Source of the DNA: Blastocystis hominis
Taxonomy: Eukaryota > Sar > Bigyra > Opalinata > Blastocystidae
DNA: 64,000 nucleotides
Assembly (NCBI RefSeq): GCF_000151665.1
Contig: NW_013171849.1
Span: forward strand, 796,480-860,479
Direction: 5' to 3'
Shown: positions 11,597 through 24,300 of the stretch, in pieces
How the letters are laid out: every line of letters starts with the position of its first letter
How positions within the stretch are numbered: position 1 is the first letter of the stretch
Translations under genes and position numbers: made by a program
Notes under the pieces: model-generated
What the model was told of the DNA's origin: nothing
Databases searched by the model: none
Seen by the model: only the letters and a program-made list of their open reading frames with translations

Positions 11597-13231
11597 ATGC
11601 TTCGAAAAGAACTTTTCGCGCTCTGCAGGATAGGAAATGTCGTAGCAAGCAGCGGATACAGAGCCGTTCCAATGTCAGTTCGCTGCATGAGTAGTTTTGG
11701 GGGAAGAATTCAATGGGGTCAACCCAAGAAGTGTACTTTCCCTGTTCAAAGCAGTCTTCGCAATCTGTATGGGTCAGTACGTGTTTTTTGTGAACAGTGA
11801 AAGTACAGAATCAGTTCTTCCGATACAATCACGATAATGCGGGAGCAAGTGCAGAAGATAAGGAATTGGCCCAGAAACGTGAATCCCAAAAGATTGCCTA
11901 TTGGAGTTTGGGAGTTGACGTGTTTATGACAACTGTAAAAGGAGGCGTAGGGTGGATGTTGAATTCTACTGCGATTATCGCAGATATATCCTATTTCCCC
12001 ATTTGAAGAAGTCCTTCATTTCCACGCTGCACACTCTCTATCGTCCATGGTCGTGGACGTCGTGACGTTGGCATGCGTAAGCATCTGTCGTCGCCCTCCC
12101 AACAAAAAGTGGATATTTGGCTATGGAAAAATCGAAACCGTTCTTTCTTTCTCTTCTATATTCACTCTCCAGATGTCGTGTCTCGCCGTCGGCAGTCTTC
12201 TCATCGCCACCGCAGGTGGCGTGTTCATGCACATATCCATCATGTCTGTCGCCTTCTAGTCCCTTCACTGCACGCGTATGAGCTCTTCATGGCCATGATG
12301 CACACCGCCCCCGCCGAGACAGCCGACGCAGCGATGCAGGTGGCTTCGATGGCGCACACCTCCCTTGTGAACAACCCAACGTACAATCTGCTTCTCAACG
12401 GCATCGGCGTCGGCACCGTCGCCAGCACGATTCTCATTAAATTCTGGATCTACGCCGTGCGCAGTCCCTTCTTCCTCTCTCCATTAGTGGTCGAATCGAC
12501 TCGCGAAGAAGTACGACAGCAACGTTCTCTACGCGAACGCCTTGCATCACCGAGCCGACGCGCTGTCGTCCATCGTGGCGCTCGCCGGACTCTGCGGCCG
12601 CGTATTCAATCAAACAATCAATCGAGGCGTAGTATGTGGGCATGCCGTGGCTGGATCCGATCGGCGGCGCCATGGTGGGGTACACCATTCTCAAAGCGGG
12701 CTACGACATCTGCCGCGACGCGATGCGCGAAGCGCTGGATGTGAGAGTTCTGCAAAGGATCGATCGTAGCTGACGGTGGATGAGAAGACGCGTCTGAAGC
12801 TGATCACGGCGATCAACAACGCGAAGAGCGAGGACTTCACGATCGAGGAGATGTTGGCGCGTCGCTCGGGGTCGTTCCTTCACACGATCGTCCGGATTTG
12901 TCCCCCGCAGAACGCGTCGCTGGAGGACATCTACGTGAACAAGGACAAAATCGATTTGGCGCTGCGGTCGCTCGACGGCGTCTCGATTTTCTCCGTGGAG
13001 ATGATGAATCCGTACGCTCATCACAAGCAGTTGCTGCTCGGCGAGGCCAGTTCGGTGGCGGACGGAGCGCCGAGCGCGAGCGAAGCGGAGAGCGAGCCGG
13101 TGGAGATGCTTCCGGAGAGCAGCAATAACGACCAGTCGATCATTCCGGAGGACGATGACGATGTGGAAGTGACGATTGATAATGAGCAGTTGGAAGGAGC
13201 GGAAGTGAAAGAGCTGGAAGGCTCCAAGTAG
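11597..13231 (+). CDS. Cation diffusion facilitator, SLC30A9 (ZnT9)-like, probably organellar
   Basis: Probable divalent-cation (zinc) efflux transporter of the CDF family. The N-terminus (MLRKELFALCRIGNVV, then RAVPMSVRCMSS) is basic and free of acidic residues except one, like an organelle import signal. Visible family segments in order: IAYWSLGVDVFMTTVKGGVG; NSTAIIAD; RRPPNKKWIFGYGKIETV; PTYNLLLNGIGVGTVASTIL; ANALHHRADALSSIVAL (the conserved HxxxD metal site); PWLDPIGGAMVGYTILKAGY; and a cytoplasmic C-terminal domain ending in an acidic tail. The HHRxD form and the LLLNGIGVGTVAST segment resemble SLC30A9, the mitochondrial zinc exporter. The gene is interrupted by several introns of about 30 nt; the first begins after LRNLYG near 11770. 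I have not fixed every splice site between 11990 and 12780. Stop TAG 13229-13231. Confidence 0.8.
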
Positions 13232-13247
13232 TCGTAGTCCTTTGGAT

Positions 13248-13255
13248 TGTTTGTT
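13248..13255 (+). terminator. TGTTTGTT 3'-end motif
   Basis: Exact motif 16 nt after the TAG of the cation-transporter gene. Confidence 0.7.
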
Positions 13256-13310
13256 GGAATAAACATGGAATGAAAATGAGAGAATGATTAAATGGTTATA
13301 TGAAAGCATG

Positions 13311-13348
13311 AGTGAATGAATGAATGAATGAATGAATGATTGATTGAT
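13311..13348. repeat. Short GAAT/GATT microsatellite
   Basis: Tandem GAAT units followed by GATT units between the convergent 3' ends of the transporter and SNARE genes. This is simple-sequence DNA with no coding frame. Confidence 0.8.
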
Positions 13349-13375
13349 TAAAGGGATGGATGAAGGTGGAGAGAG

Positions 13376-14273
13376 TTACGATATAAATGTATAGAACACG
13401 AAGAAAACAGTGAACAAGAAGAGAAAGAAGATCGTTTTGATGAGACACCAATCTAAACAGTCAATCCGCCATTCAATTCGATCACTTCGCGTCTTCAGAA
13501 ATCGCTCAATCTCTTTACGACCGCGCTCCAATCGCGTCTGAGCAACATCCACTTCGATCTCGACGCCGTCAATGAGCTGGTCGTGCTGCTGAATCTCGTC
13601 TTGGATCGTGTGCGCCATTTCATTCAGTCGCTTCACGCCCGAACTCAAATCGTCGATCATTTCTTCTTGTTCTTTTACCAATTGCTGAATTCAACTCCTT
13701 GATTCAAGGCTTACCTCTTTGATATAACGTCTGCCTTGCTCCGAAAGAGACTCCGTTGACGCTTCTTCCGTGGCTGTGTTTAAGAGATCATCACGAAGCG
13801 TTTTGGTTTCTTTTCGGATTGTTAGTCGCTGCTTGCGCATATTGTCGCGCATTGAATGAACAAGCACTTTTATATCTGCGAGGTATTGCCGTCTTCTTTC
13901 GACTTCTTCCTAATACTCACACTTCGAGCATAATAAAAAACATTGTCGATGTTTTTAAAACGCGAATTGCCACGGTTCTTCTCAATTATATTCATACAAC
14001 GGGTCAGCTCCGATATCAAGTTTTCCATCTCATCCAGGTGCGATAATAAGTCTTTCCATTAGGATCCACAACAAAACAAACCCCGCGTGTACTTTCTTGC
14101 TTGATCGATCGGCATAGAACCGTTCTTGTTGTCGGTGAGAGCTTTCCATTTCTCAAACAATTCCTTCGATTCTACCAGACGTTTGTCAAAAGTTCTAGCC
14201 AATCACTTCGTACTCTCACATTGTACTGCTGCACATAAAAGTACGGATCTCCAGATATGTTCGGGGGCTGCAT
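13376..14273 (-). CDS. Qc-SNARE, syntaxin-6/Tlg1-like, with His at the ionic layer
   Basis: Tail-anchored membrane-fusion protein of the Golgi/endosome route. The start at 14273 gives MQPPNISGDPYFYVQQY, like the DPFF/Y start of syntaxin-6. A helical N-terminal domain follows (LFEKWKALTDNKNG, then LDEMENLISELTRCM). The SNARE helix (QEEMIDDLSSGVKRLNEMAH onward, 13681-13500) leads to a C-terminal membrane anchor (TIFFLFLFTVFFVFYTFIS). Aligned without gaps to syntaxin-6, the zero-layer Gln position holds His (EIQQHDQLID against ELEEQAVMLE). Several small introns interrupt the N-terminal half. The first is about 25 nt and follows QQY; not all boundaries are fixed. TAA 13376-13378. No TGTTTGTT motif is visible downstream. 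Confidence 0.75.
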
Positions 14274-14305
14274 TAGATCGCGGAGGAAAATGAAAATGTG
14301 TGTTC

Positions 14306-14313
14306 AACAAACA
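14306..14313 (-). terminator. TGTTTGTT 3'-end motif of the RRP12 gene
   Basis: The plus strand reads AACAAACA. It lies about 53 nt after the RRP12 stop and about 33 nt before the start of the next gene on the same strand, so transcript end and next start nearly touch. Confidence 0.65.
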
Positions 14314-14366
14314 ACTCCATAAATCAAAGATAATACTACTAACTTCTAATCAAACCACCGTCCTCT

Positions 14367-17300
14367 CTAACTTCTCTTCTTGTACCCTTCCTTGGCTCCT
14401 CGTTTCGCAGCCCCAATCAAATTGTTAAACTTCCCCAACGCCTGGTTCTGTTTTTTCTTGCTCAGCATACGCGAGTCCAGCTTAATATACGCGTACGGCT
14501 GCAGCTTTCCCTTCTTCATGTCTCCTCTCGCTCGCGTGGCCTTAAACATCGATCCGTCCTGTTCGCCCCGAATTTTGCCATTCCCAACCCGCGAATTCGG
14601 GACTTTTTTTACCATTCCAGAAGTCCGGTTGGGTCCGCGAAGCGGAATTTTATCCGCCTCCAGCGTTTCTTTCTCTTCGTTTTCGTCCTTTCCCGCGGTT
14701 TCCTCCTCTTCCCGCACGATAATGCGGCCTTCCTCGTCGAATTCCACCTAGAATTCATCGAACTTCGAATCGAAACTTCCTCGGAATCCTCGGATTCTTC
14801 GGTCTTCTTCGATCGAATTCCGCGGGTCGCGTCGTTGACGTCCAACAAATTCAGCGGGTCGTCTTCTTCGTGGATGAACCGCGTTCGCGTCGGTTTGCCG
14901 CCAATTTCTTCGCGGTCCTACATCACAACCGAATCCAAATGAAACGGCCGCGTTCCTCTGGGCGTTTCGTTTTCGCTCGTGCTTCAAAAGCGCGGCAAGA
15001 AGCGGCTGGTCTTTCGCGGGGATCAGCGAGCGCAGCGCGTCTTCGCCCACGCGGTGGAGCAGCAGCGACAGAAGATTTTTGATCTGCCAATCAAATCGAA
15101 GCGATGCAAGAAACGCGGTTTCGAAAGCGATTTTTGTTCTTCCCGACGTCCGTCAGCGCGCACTGGATAACCGCGGGGAGCTCGGTCGCGAGGTCGTCGT
15201 CGCTCAGCGACTTCGCGGAGGTCTTCAAGAATTTGAGGCAGGCTTTGGCGGTTTCGCGGGAATCGCCGACCATTGCGTAGCAAATGTGCAGAACATTCAC
15301 CTGGATATTGCGGAGATCCCCGCGGGGATAGTGCGCCAGGACGCTGGCGATGCTGAGCAGCGCGGCGGCCTGCATGTGGGGGTTCTGCGCGGCGAGGAAG
15401 CTGACCAAAATGCCGAGGAAGGAGGGGAGAGAAGCGGTGCTTTGGGATTGGTCGGGCATGGAAAATGGAATTCCAGAATTCTCCATGAATTCTGCGTAGG
15501 CGAGGAGAACGCTGCGACTGACGGCACGGACCTTTTTGCTGGGATCTTTCATGTTCATCACGACTTCGGAGAGCGTGGTGAGGATAAACTGAATGTGATC
15601 GGGGTTTTGAGGATTCAAATGATTGGCTAGGAAGTCGAGACAGCGAAGTCGGTATTTCTTGCTGACCACGTTGAGGGAGAGAATGGTCTCCACGAAGAGG
15701 GAGGAGAGATCGTTCAGATAATTGGAAATGAGGAAATCGGCGTGATATTTGCACACGCATAAAAGACAGAAATAGACCCGTTTTTGCAAAATGGGAGCCG
15801 TTTCATCGCCTAAATGCGGGCGAATGCATCGCATGATGATCACGATTTCTTCGTCCCGCGCAAACGGAATCACGGTCGATAAGAGTCCTGTCAGAATGAT
15901 GCTCTGCCCCAAACTCTGCTCCGCCAATTCGCTTTGCTCGTTGGTGAACGCCGTGAGAAGCTTGGTCAGCACTTGGTTCAGCATTTTGCTCACCAGATCC
16001 GTCGACGCGATCGAGAACACTGTTTCGATCGCGCAGCGAATCACCTGCACGTTTCCGATGTCGCCTCCCTGCCCAATTCCCGAGTATTTCGGCACTTCGG
16101 ACGAGTAATCGCCGTGCCATTGCTCGTAAAGCGACAGCAGAACGAGCAGAAGCGACTCGCTGCCGCTCTGCAGAACCGCCAGATTCGCTGCCGCCTGCGC
16201 GGCTTCGATGCGCGGAGCACGCGTCGATTTGAGGATCTCGAGGAAAGGAAGCTACGAATGACTCGGCAAAGCCGAAGGGTACGAGCTCTTCTTCGTCGTT
16301 GGCGGCAAGATCCGCGGTGGAGGCGACGGTTTCGTCGTCGGAGGGGTCGGATTCGTTGGAGGCGTCGAACGGATTGCTTCCCTGCGCGATCTGATTGCTT
16401 CGGATCAACAGAATGAAGCCCTCGCAGATCCGAATGCTCAGAGTCAGGTACGTTTTGTCGTTCATCGCTCCCAGAAGACTCGTGCTGAATTGGGGAATCG
16501 TGGAAGCCGTGTCACGTGCCGAGACGCAGAACGAGGGAAACAGACCCCACAGATCGGTCACATAAGTCTGCAGACGGCGATGCAGAAGCGAAGAAGTGGT
16601 TCGCTGCGCCGCCACGTGACAACGCTTCGCGATGGGAACGATCCTACAATGGAGAAACGGGGAAACAGGGAACTGTTCGAAGAAAAACTGGAGAGAAGCG
16701 GAGGTGTGACGCACGTGATCTTTCAGCAACTCAAACAAATAAAAGTGGTTTTCGTCCGGAAGACCCTCCGAATTCTATCGAACACCAGCCAGCCAATCAC
16801 CTACGAGGGCCGGAACCGCGGCAAGGAACGCCTCCGCACCGACAGCTTCGATGCAGAACCCCAACGCTCTCGTTACAATGACCAAGAATCTTTGAATCAA
16901 AACCCGATCAAAATGCAAACGCAGCGTCTCCCTGGGAAGAAGAGTCGTAGATCGCGACGAGCTGCTGAATCACCGGGACGAAGAGCGAGGGGAAACGAGG
17001 TCCAAAGACGCGAATCATGGACGAAAGAGCGGGCAAGACAAACACCCAGGCATGCTGATATTTGAACTGCAGCGTACTCAGGAAGATATTCACCAGCTCC
17101 TGCACCGAATCCTCGCTCATCTATCCAATCACCGACCCCGCAACACTCCTACCGCGCTGATCCCGTCCACGACGTCCTTCAGCGAGGTGAAGAAATCGAT
17201 AAGATAGAGCGAGATCGCTTTGTGCACGGCAGAATCTGCCGAGGCGAAATACCCGATCACGCCACGCATCACCACAATCAGCGGCTCCTCGTTGTGCTGG

Positions 17301-18268
17301 GAGAGGTACCAGCGAGCACAGAGACACATCACGCGGACGTACTCCACGATGTCCTTGCTGGAGGCGCTGTCCGGCGTCGGCAGGCTCTGCAGCTGCGAGT
17401 AGAGAGAGGAGAGGAGGTCGTCGGAGACGAAGCGGTCGCTGGAAAGGAGGACGTCGAAGGGACGAAGCAGACCGGCGTCGAGAAGCGGTCCGTAGCGTTG
17501 GCGGAACTAGGATGAAGGGAAGTGTAGGGGATCGAACTTGGAGAAGAGAGGAGAAGAGAGTGGGGATGGAGTCGGCGTGGAGGGAGGGTACAAGATGAGA
17601 AAAAACGAGAAGGTAGTTGAGGAGTTCGTGGAAATTTTCGCCGTCGAACGATCGGCAAAGCCCTTCCAATTGACGAAGAAGGTAATGCGAAGTGACGGTG
17701 AACCCCTGATCGTAGTGGCTTTCTAAAAGACCGCGTAGCTCATCCTGGAGCGTACGACGGATACTTCCATTGTCTTGCTGGGAAATGGAGAGTAGCATGG
17801 AAAAGGCTTTTCGTACCAAACCTGATTCCCAGACCTCATTGCTTATTTCTTGGGCTTTGAGAATGGAACTAACGCAAATAACCAAGGAACGAGTAAGAGC
17901 GGGCTCCATTTGGTTCTCTCGGTTTCTGTATATGTTCAAGAAAATATCCAGACAATCATTGCACTTCAGACGCTTCACATTTTCCGAAACAGCAGGAAGA
18001 GCGATCTGCAAAAGGAACAGCAGCTATTTGTAATGTAGATCATAGTGTGTATTACACTCCGGCAATGATCCTCGCTTGAGTTCAGAGTGGACATGATGCA
18101 AGAGAAATATTCCACTGGGGAGGGGATATAGCCATTTACCCCCTTTTTCGACTTAATAATATCATCGATCGCCTCCAATACACAAAAGTCCTCTGAGAGC
18201 AATTTATCAGAACTGTTTTTGTGTTTACGAATCTCCTCATAAATGTCGTAATTCATGGAAGCGTTCAT
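14367..18268 (-). CDS. RRP12: RRP12-like ribosome-biogenesis HEAT-repeat protein
   Basis: Nucleolar export and processing factor for pre-ribosomal subunits. The start at 18268 gives MNASMNYDIYEEIRKHKNSS. The body is a long alpha-helical, HEAT-like protein (LLFLLQIALPAVSENVKRLK, then VFVLPALSSMIRVFGPRF, then LLSIASVLAHYP). The C-terminus is the diagnostic RRP12 signature: a basic stretch with GDMKKGKLQPYAYIKLDSRM and FNNLIGAAKRGAKEGYKKRS, matching the conserved DPYAYIPL...KGLVKAAQRG end of the family. At least five small introns separate the open frames (near 18060, 17500, 17120, 16250-16850 and 14750-15100); I did not fix each one. The stop is at 14367-14369. The 5' end lies 179 bp from the divergent EF-G2 gene. 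Confidence 0.82.
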
Positions 18269-18447
18269 AGCTCAAAAATGAATCTAGTAAACGATTCTCA
18301 CCAAAGAACTGGTTTCCAGAATTCGTGACCATTTTAGTTCCTGAATCAGAGATGATTACACCAACATTCTATTATCACACACTACGTTAGATAGACTAGG
18401 AGTTTGCGAAAATAGGCGGAATTGTTTTCTCAGTCACATTTTTGTAG
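18269..18447. promoter_or_regulatory. Divergent promoter region of RRP12 and EF-G2
   Basis: 179 bp between two outward-facing start codons. It is AT-rich, and no specific element is recognised. Confidence 0.45.
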
Positions 18448-21018
18448 ATGCTCAAAGCGCTTGGAAGAGTCAAACATATTCCTTTCCTGTGGTGTAAGAG
18501 CTGGAATTATTTCACTCCAAAACGAGCGTTTGCAGCAACTTCTAAAGTCTTTTCTAATTTACTATCGTTAATGCATAGAAGAATGACTACTTGCAATATG
18601 TTCGCAATATTGGTATTTTTGCGCATATTGACGCAGGAAAAACAACTACAACCGAAAAGATGCTTTATTATGCAGGAGTCGTCCGAACGCCTGGAAATGT
18701 AGACGATGGGAACACAGTGACTGACTTTCTTCAAGAGGAAAGAGAGCGAGGCATCACAATTCAGAGTGCAGCGATTTCCTTCCCTTGGAAAAAGCACGTT
18801 ATCAATTTAATAGATACGCCAGGCCATGTTGACTTCTCTGTGGAAGTGGAACGTTGTTTGCGCGTCTTGGATGGAGGAATCACAGTCTTGGACGGTGTAG
18901 CTGGTGTAGAAGCTCAAAGTAGTTTTCTATAATAGAATGAAATGTAGCCGAAACGGTTTGGGAACAAGCAAATCGATATTGCCTTCCTCGCATCATCTAC
19001 ATTAACAAAATGGATCGAATTGGGGCAGATTTTGAGCAATCAGTATGAATACTCTATAGATGGCTAGAGAAATAGATCAAAACGGTTCAAGCGCGCCTGG
19101 GAGCCAATTGTCTGCGTCTTCAGCTACCTCATATCGAAAACGAAGATCTTGTTGGGATCATCGACATCGTAAAACAAAAAGTATCACTCCAAACTGGTTC
19201 GTGACCTAGTACATTCCATTATCGAACTCGATTGATGAGGATCCAAACGAAAACAAAGAAGTTACAATTCCAGACTCTCTAAAAGAATCTGCATTCACCG
19301 CTCAAACTCATCTAATTGAACAATTAGCCGAAGAGGATTCGTCATTCGGGGATTTGTATTTGGAAGGAGACGAGCGGATGCGAGATCCAAGCCAACTTCA
19401 GCAGGCAATTCGTCGTGTTCTGCTCCGTAGAATCAATCCACTATTCTAACGATCAAGGAAGCAATCAAACTAAGGAGTTCTCTCTTATCCCCGTTCTTTG
19501 TGGAAGCAGTCTGAAAAACAAGGGAGTGATTCAACTACTGGATGCAGTGATTTCGTATCTCCCTTCGCCTCGAGAAATCCGCTTTCCCAATCTTTATCTT
19601 CATTTACACAACCAGTTTGTGTCGATTCCCTTCGCTACCTGTCTCAAAGGAGATTCTTCCGTGCCTCTTTCGCTAACATCCTATCTGAAGCACTCTCCGA
19701 CTCTTCTCTATGTGTTTAAAATCCAGTGGACGGCACAAGGGATCCTGGGATACGCTCGTGTTTATCAAGGAACGATCCAAATAAAAACAGCTTTACTGAA
19801 CACGCGAACCATGAAACAAGAAAAGATCCTTCGGTACTTTTTGTCTATCTCTTTGATTCAAGAATCCTCCAGGTCTCAGCAGATCATACTGATACACTGA
19901 ACGAAGCTCGCGAGGGTCAGATCGTGGCTATTCAAGGCATAAATACGCTTCAAACAGGCGACACGCTCATATCACCAAAAGACGCGTATCCCGTTCATTT
20001 TGAGCCATTAAAGATCCAAGCACCAGTCTTTACAGTGAACGTGGAGGCAGAGAATCAGCTGCAGCTGAACAAACTAGAGAAGGTGCTACACATTTTGGAG
20101 CAAGAAGATCCATCGCTTTTGGTGAAAAACGACGAAGAGAGCGGTCAATTGCTTCTTTCTGGAATGGGAGAACTGCACTTAGAAGTCTTGCAGCAGCGAT
20201 TGAAGAGAGAGTTTTCGATCGATGCTTATTACAGTAAGATGCGAGTGAATTATCGAGAGAGCGTGCGAGGGCCCTTATCATTTAAGGACACAATCGAACG
20301 GGTTGTAGGATCAAAGAAATATCAGGTCTCTGTAGGGTTTGAAGTGGACAAGAGCGAAAACGAGCAAAATGAAATTGTATTTGAAAAAACAAAGTACATA
20401 GCAGCGGATTATCTTATTTAGATTTTCACATACGCTCGCTCCTCTCTCAGACGAATCAACTCGATGTATTGAAGAAGGAATCAAATCTTGTTTATCTCGA
20501 GGTCCTCTACTTGGATATTCGATGATTCATTCTCGGATCCGAATCGACCCCAAACTCTGCTTGTGGGACGTCCAAACTCCGCCTGCCATCATTCAGTCCG
20601 CAGTAATTTCTTGCCTTGCTTCAGGATTGCGGAAGAACGCAGTTCAGTTACTCGAACCCATAATGAAATACGAAGCATCGGTGAGTAACACTTCACTTGG
20701 AAATATTCTTTCCGATCTTACTGGCAGTAGGTATTTTGCAATCCAGTTTTAATGCAGAGCGAAGAGCAGAGATTAGCAAAATAGAAGGGTTTGGATCGGT
20801 ATAGTAGTTTTCCAATAAGAACATAGAACAATGATACTAAATCGACTATTCATGCTTTTGTTCCGCTCGCTGAAATGATTGGATATTCGTCTACCATTCG
20901 CATACTCACTGGTGGAGAAAGCTGCTTTTCATTGGAGTTTTACGGATATCAAGACGTCCCTGACAATATTATCCAAACAATGATAAATCATACTTTCTTT
21001 TATGTTTGTGTGATATAG
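18448..21018 (+). CDS. GFM2: Mitochondrial elongation factor G2 (ribosome-recycling GTPase)
   Basis: Organellar translational GTPase that splits ribosomes after termination. The start gives [15 protein letters not shown]...KRAFAATSK, a basic, acid-free import signal. Intron 1 (18547-18578, 32 nt) then joins to [21 protein letters not shown] motifs: AHIDAGKTT (G1), [10 protein letters not shown] (G2), DTPGH (G3), and NKMD in the next exon near 19005. The stretch [19 protein letters not shown] matches EF-G2 (DVDDGDTVTDFM) rather than EF-G1. Other introns: 18919-18947 (29 nt), one 34-nt and one 28-nt near the 3' end, and several between 19040 and 20450. The C-terminus reads [20 protein letters not shown]. 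The genomic stop is TAG 21016-21018, but the frame passes through a TGTTTGTG motif at 21003, so poly(A) addition probably creates the real stop at about 21001. Confidence 0.85.
21003..21010 (+). terminator. TGTTTGTG 3'-end motif inside the open frame of EF-G2
   Basis: The frame here is TTT TAT GTT TGT GTG ATA TAG. Cleavage a few bases upstream plus poly(A) would turn TAT into a UAA stop. Confidence 0.5.
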
Positions 21019-21328
21019 AAATTTGGGAGTTATAACAGCTAGAGGGCTTGAATATAGAGAAAAAGGATAAAGAAGCAAAATGTTATTTACAAGAAGATCA
21101 ATATATATGAGACGATTCAAAGAATAATAAAGATATTCTAAGAGACAAATGAACATATTTTAATAGAAAACATGATGTCCTGGAGATCAACAATTTTCCC
21201 AATGAAATAGATTGTCAGAAACAAAGTTGATACATACAGTGGCAAAAAAGCATAATGGATAATAACAAACAGCAAAGGTCATTCATTCATTCATCATTTT
21301 TATCAGACCTAAGACAATGTCTTTTCAA
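21019..21328. other. Intergenic region, 310 bp, between convergent genes
   Basis: AT-rich sequence between the EF-G2 gene and the left-arm secreted-protein gene. It contains the latter's TGTTTGTT motif and the left end of the inverted duplication. No gene seen. Confidence 0.6.
21264..21271 (-). terminator. TGTTTGTT 3'-end motif
   Basis: The plus strand reads AACAAACA. It lies about 58 nt after the TAA of the left-arm gene; the same motif and spacing recur in the right arm. Confidence 0.65.
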
Positions 21329-24300
21329 TTATGTCGATTCAATGTGAATGAGATCAGCAAGATTGGAATGAACATCTAAATGGAATCAAATTTAGAAATA
21401 TCAATTCATACTGTTGATTACTGCGTTATAAACATTCTGGAATGCATCAGGCAAATCGACATTATGAACATTTGGAATATCTAATTATGATCAATATTCG
21501 AATAATCGATATACTTTCGAATATCACTGTATTGGGAGAAGCAAAACTCGCTCCTTGTGAAGTGATGGATGTTAGATTTGGAAGATCTAATTGATGAATT
21601 CTATATATTCAAATTGTTATTACTTCGCATCTGTAATAATGTAGGATATGAGTCATCCAAATATCCATTAAGTGCAAATATACGAAGATTAATAGATTGT
21701 AATTGTGGAAGATCTATAGAAATGAATGAATATAGAAATGAAAATTGAATACTTTCGATTATTGTTGTTTTCGATTCATAGAATGCAGAATCACCTAATG
21801 TAATCGTTTGTAGACTAGGTAGATCTATAGAAATGAATGAATATAGAAATGAAAATTGAATACCTCGAATTATGAATGAACTAGAATAGAAATTAGAGGA
21901 AAAATAACCTCCAATAGATCCAAAATTGATGTATTGTAATTTTGGTAGATTCTTCAATTCAAATTCGCCTCCAAAATCATTGAAACTATTTTCACCAATA
22001 TCAATTGATATCAATTCATTACAATTCAATATGTGGAATGATTTGGATATATCATAAGATATCCATCCGTTTATTACCTTAATCTTAGTAAATGAATTGA
22101 TTCCGATTTTCAATGAATTCAATTTGTTCAATCCATCAATTCTAAATGTATTCACGAAACCAAAACTATCATCTCTAATTTCGATTGATTCAACAATTGT
22201 GAATCGAGAGAAATCAAATGTAGTATAATTATAATCATTACAAGTCCAATTAGGTAAAATGATTGAAGAATTAGAAGAAGGAATGGATTGAATGAAATCA
22301 CAAGAATAAATGATTTGAGGAAGATATTGTGCTAATTCATAATGAACATCTAAATGGAATCAAATTTAGAAATATCAATTCATACTGTTGATTTTAGTAT
22401 TGAATAAAATACGGAATGCATTCATCAAATCGACATTATGAACATTTGGAATATCTAATTATAATCAATATTCGAATAATCGATATACTTTCGAATATCA
22501 CTGTATTGGGATTTTCAAAACTCGCTCCTCGTGAAGTGATGGATGTTAGATTTGGAAGATCTAATTGATGAATTCTATATATTCAAATTGTTATTACTTC
22601 GCATTTGTAATAATGTAGGATATGAAAAATCCAAATATCCATTAAGTGCACTGCTACCAAGATTAATAGATTGTAATTGTGGAAGATCTATAGAAATGAA
22701 TGAATATAGAAATGAAAATTGAATACTTTCGATTATTGTTGTTTTCGATTCATAGAATGCATAATCACCTAATGTAATCGTTTGTAGACTAGGTAGATCT
22801 ATAGAAATGAATGAATATAGAAATGAAAATTGAATACCTCGAATTATAAATGAACTTGAAACGAAATTAAAGGAAGAATAATCATAATCTCCAAAAGATC
22901 CAATATTGATGTATTGTAATTTTGGTAGATTCTTCAATTCAAATTCGCCTCCAAAATCACTGAAACTATTTTCACCAATATCAATTGATATCAATTCATT
23001 ACAATTCAATATGTGGAATGATTTGGATATATCATAAGATGAACCTCCACTATGTTTATCTTGAGTAAATGAATTGATTCCGATTTTCAATGAATTCAAT
23101 TTGTTCAATCCATCAATTCTAAATGTATTCACGAAACCAAAACTATCATCTCTAATTTCGATTGATTCAACAATTGTGAATCGAGAGAAATCAAATGTAG
23201 TATAATTATAATCATTACAAGTCCAATTAGGTAAAATGATTGAAGAATTAGAAGAAGGAATGGATTGAATGAAATCACAAGAATAAATGATTTGAGGGAA
23301 ATATTGTGCTAATTCATAATGAACATCTAAATGGAATCAAATTTAGAATTATCAATTCATACTATTGAATTCACTGCCTATAATATTTATGAATGCATTC
23401 ATCAAATTGACATTATGAACATTTGGAATATCTAATTATGATCAATATTCGAATAATCGATATACTTTCGAATATTACTGTATTGGGAGAGACAAAACTT
23501 TCTCCTCGTGAAGTGATGGATGTTAGATTTGGAAGATCTAATTGATGAATTCTATATATTCAAATTGTTATTACTTCGCATCTGTAATAATGTAGGATAT
23601 GAGTCATCCAAATATCCATTAAGTGCATAATAACCAAGATTAATAGATTGTAATTGTGGAAGATCTATAGAAATGAATGAATATAGAAATGAAAATTGAA
23701 TACTTTCGATTATTGTTGTTTCCGATTCATAGAATGCAGAACCACCTAATGTAATCGTTTGTAGACTAGGTAGATCTATAGAAATGAATGAATATAGAAA
23801 TGAAAATTGAATACCTCGAATTATGAATGAACTAGAATAGAAATTAGAGGAAAAATAACCTCCAATAGATCCAATATTGATGTATTGTAATTTTGGTAGA
23901 TTCTTCAATTCAAATTCGCCTCCAAAATCATTGAAACTATTTTCACCAATATCAATTGATATCAATTCATTACAATTCAATATGTGGAATGATTTGGATC
24001 TTGTCTCGTTTTCAGAAGTTTCCACATTGTATTCTAAAGTATGTGTGAATGCATTATCTTGGATATATATGTATTCTAAATGAGTGTTATCGCGAATCTC
24101 GAAAGTACTCACATTTTTGAAGTTGGAACTTTCAATCCATAAATATATCAAATCAGGGAAATTTGTGATCGAAAATGTTAAGATATCTTCATCATTACAT
24201 GCTTTACTATCGATATGAAGGATCTTGGGAGAATTGTCTAAGTCATAATAGTCCTGACAATTTGATATTATAGTTTCTGGCAGGATTCCATAAGAGAAAT

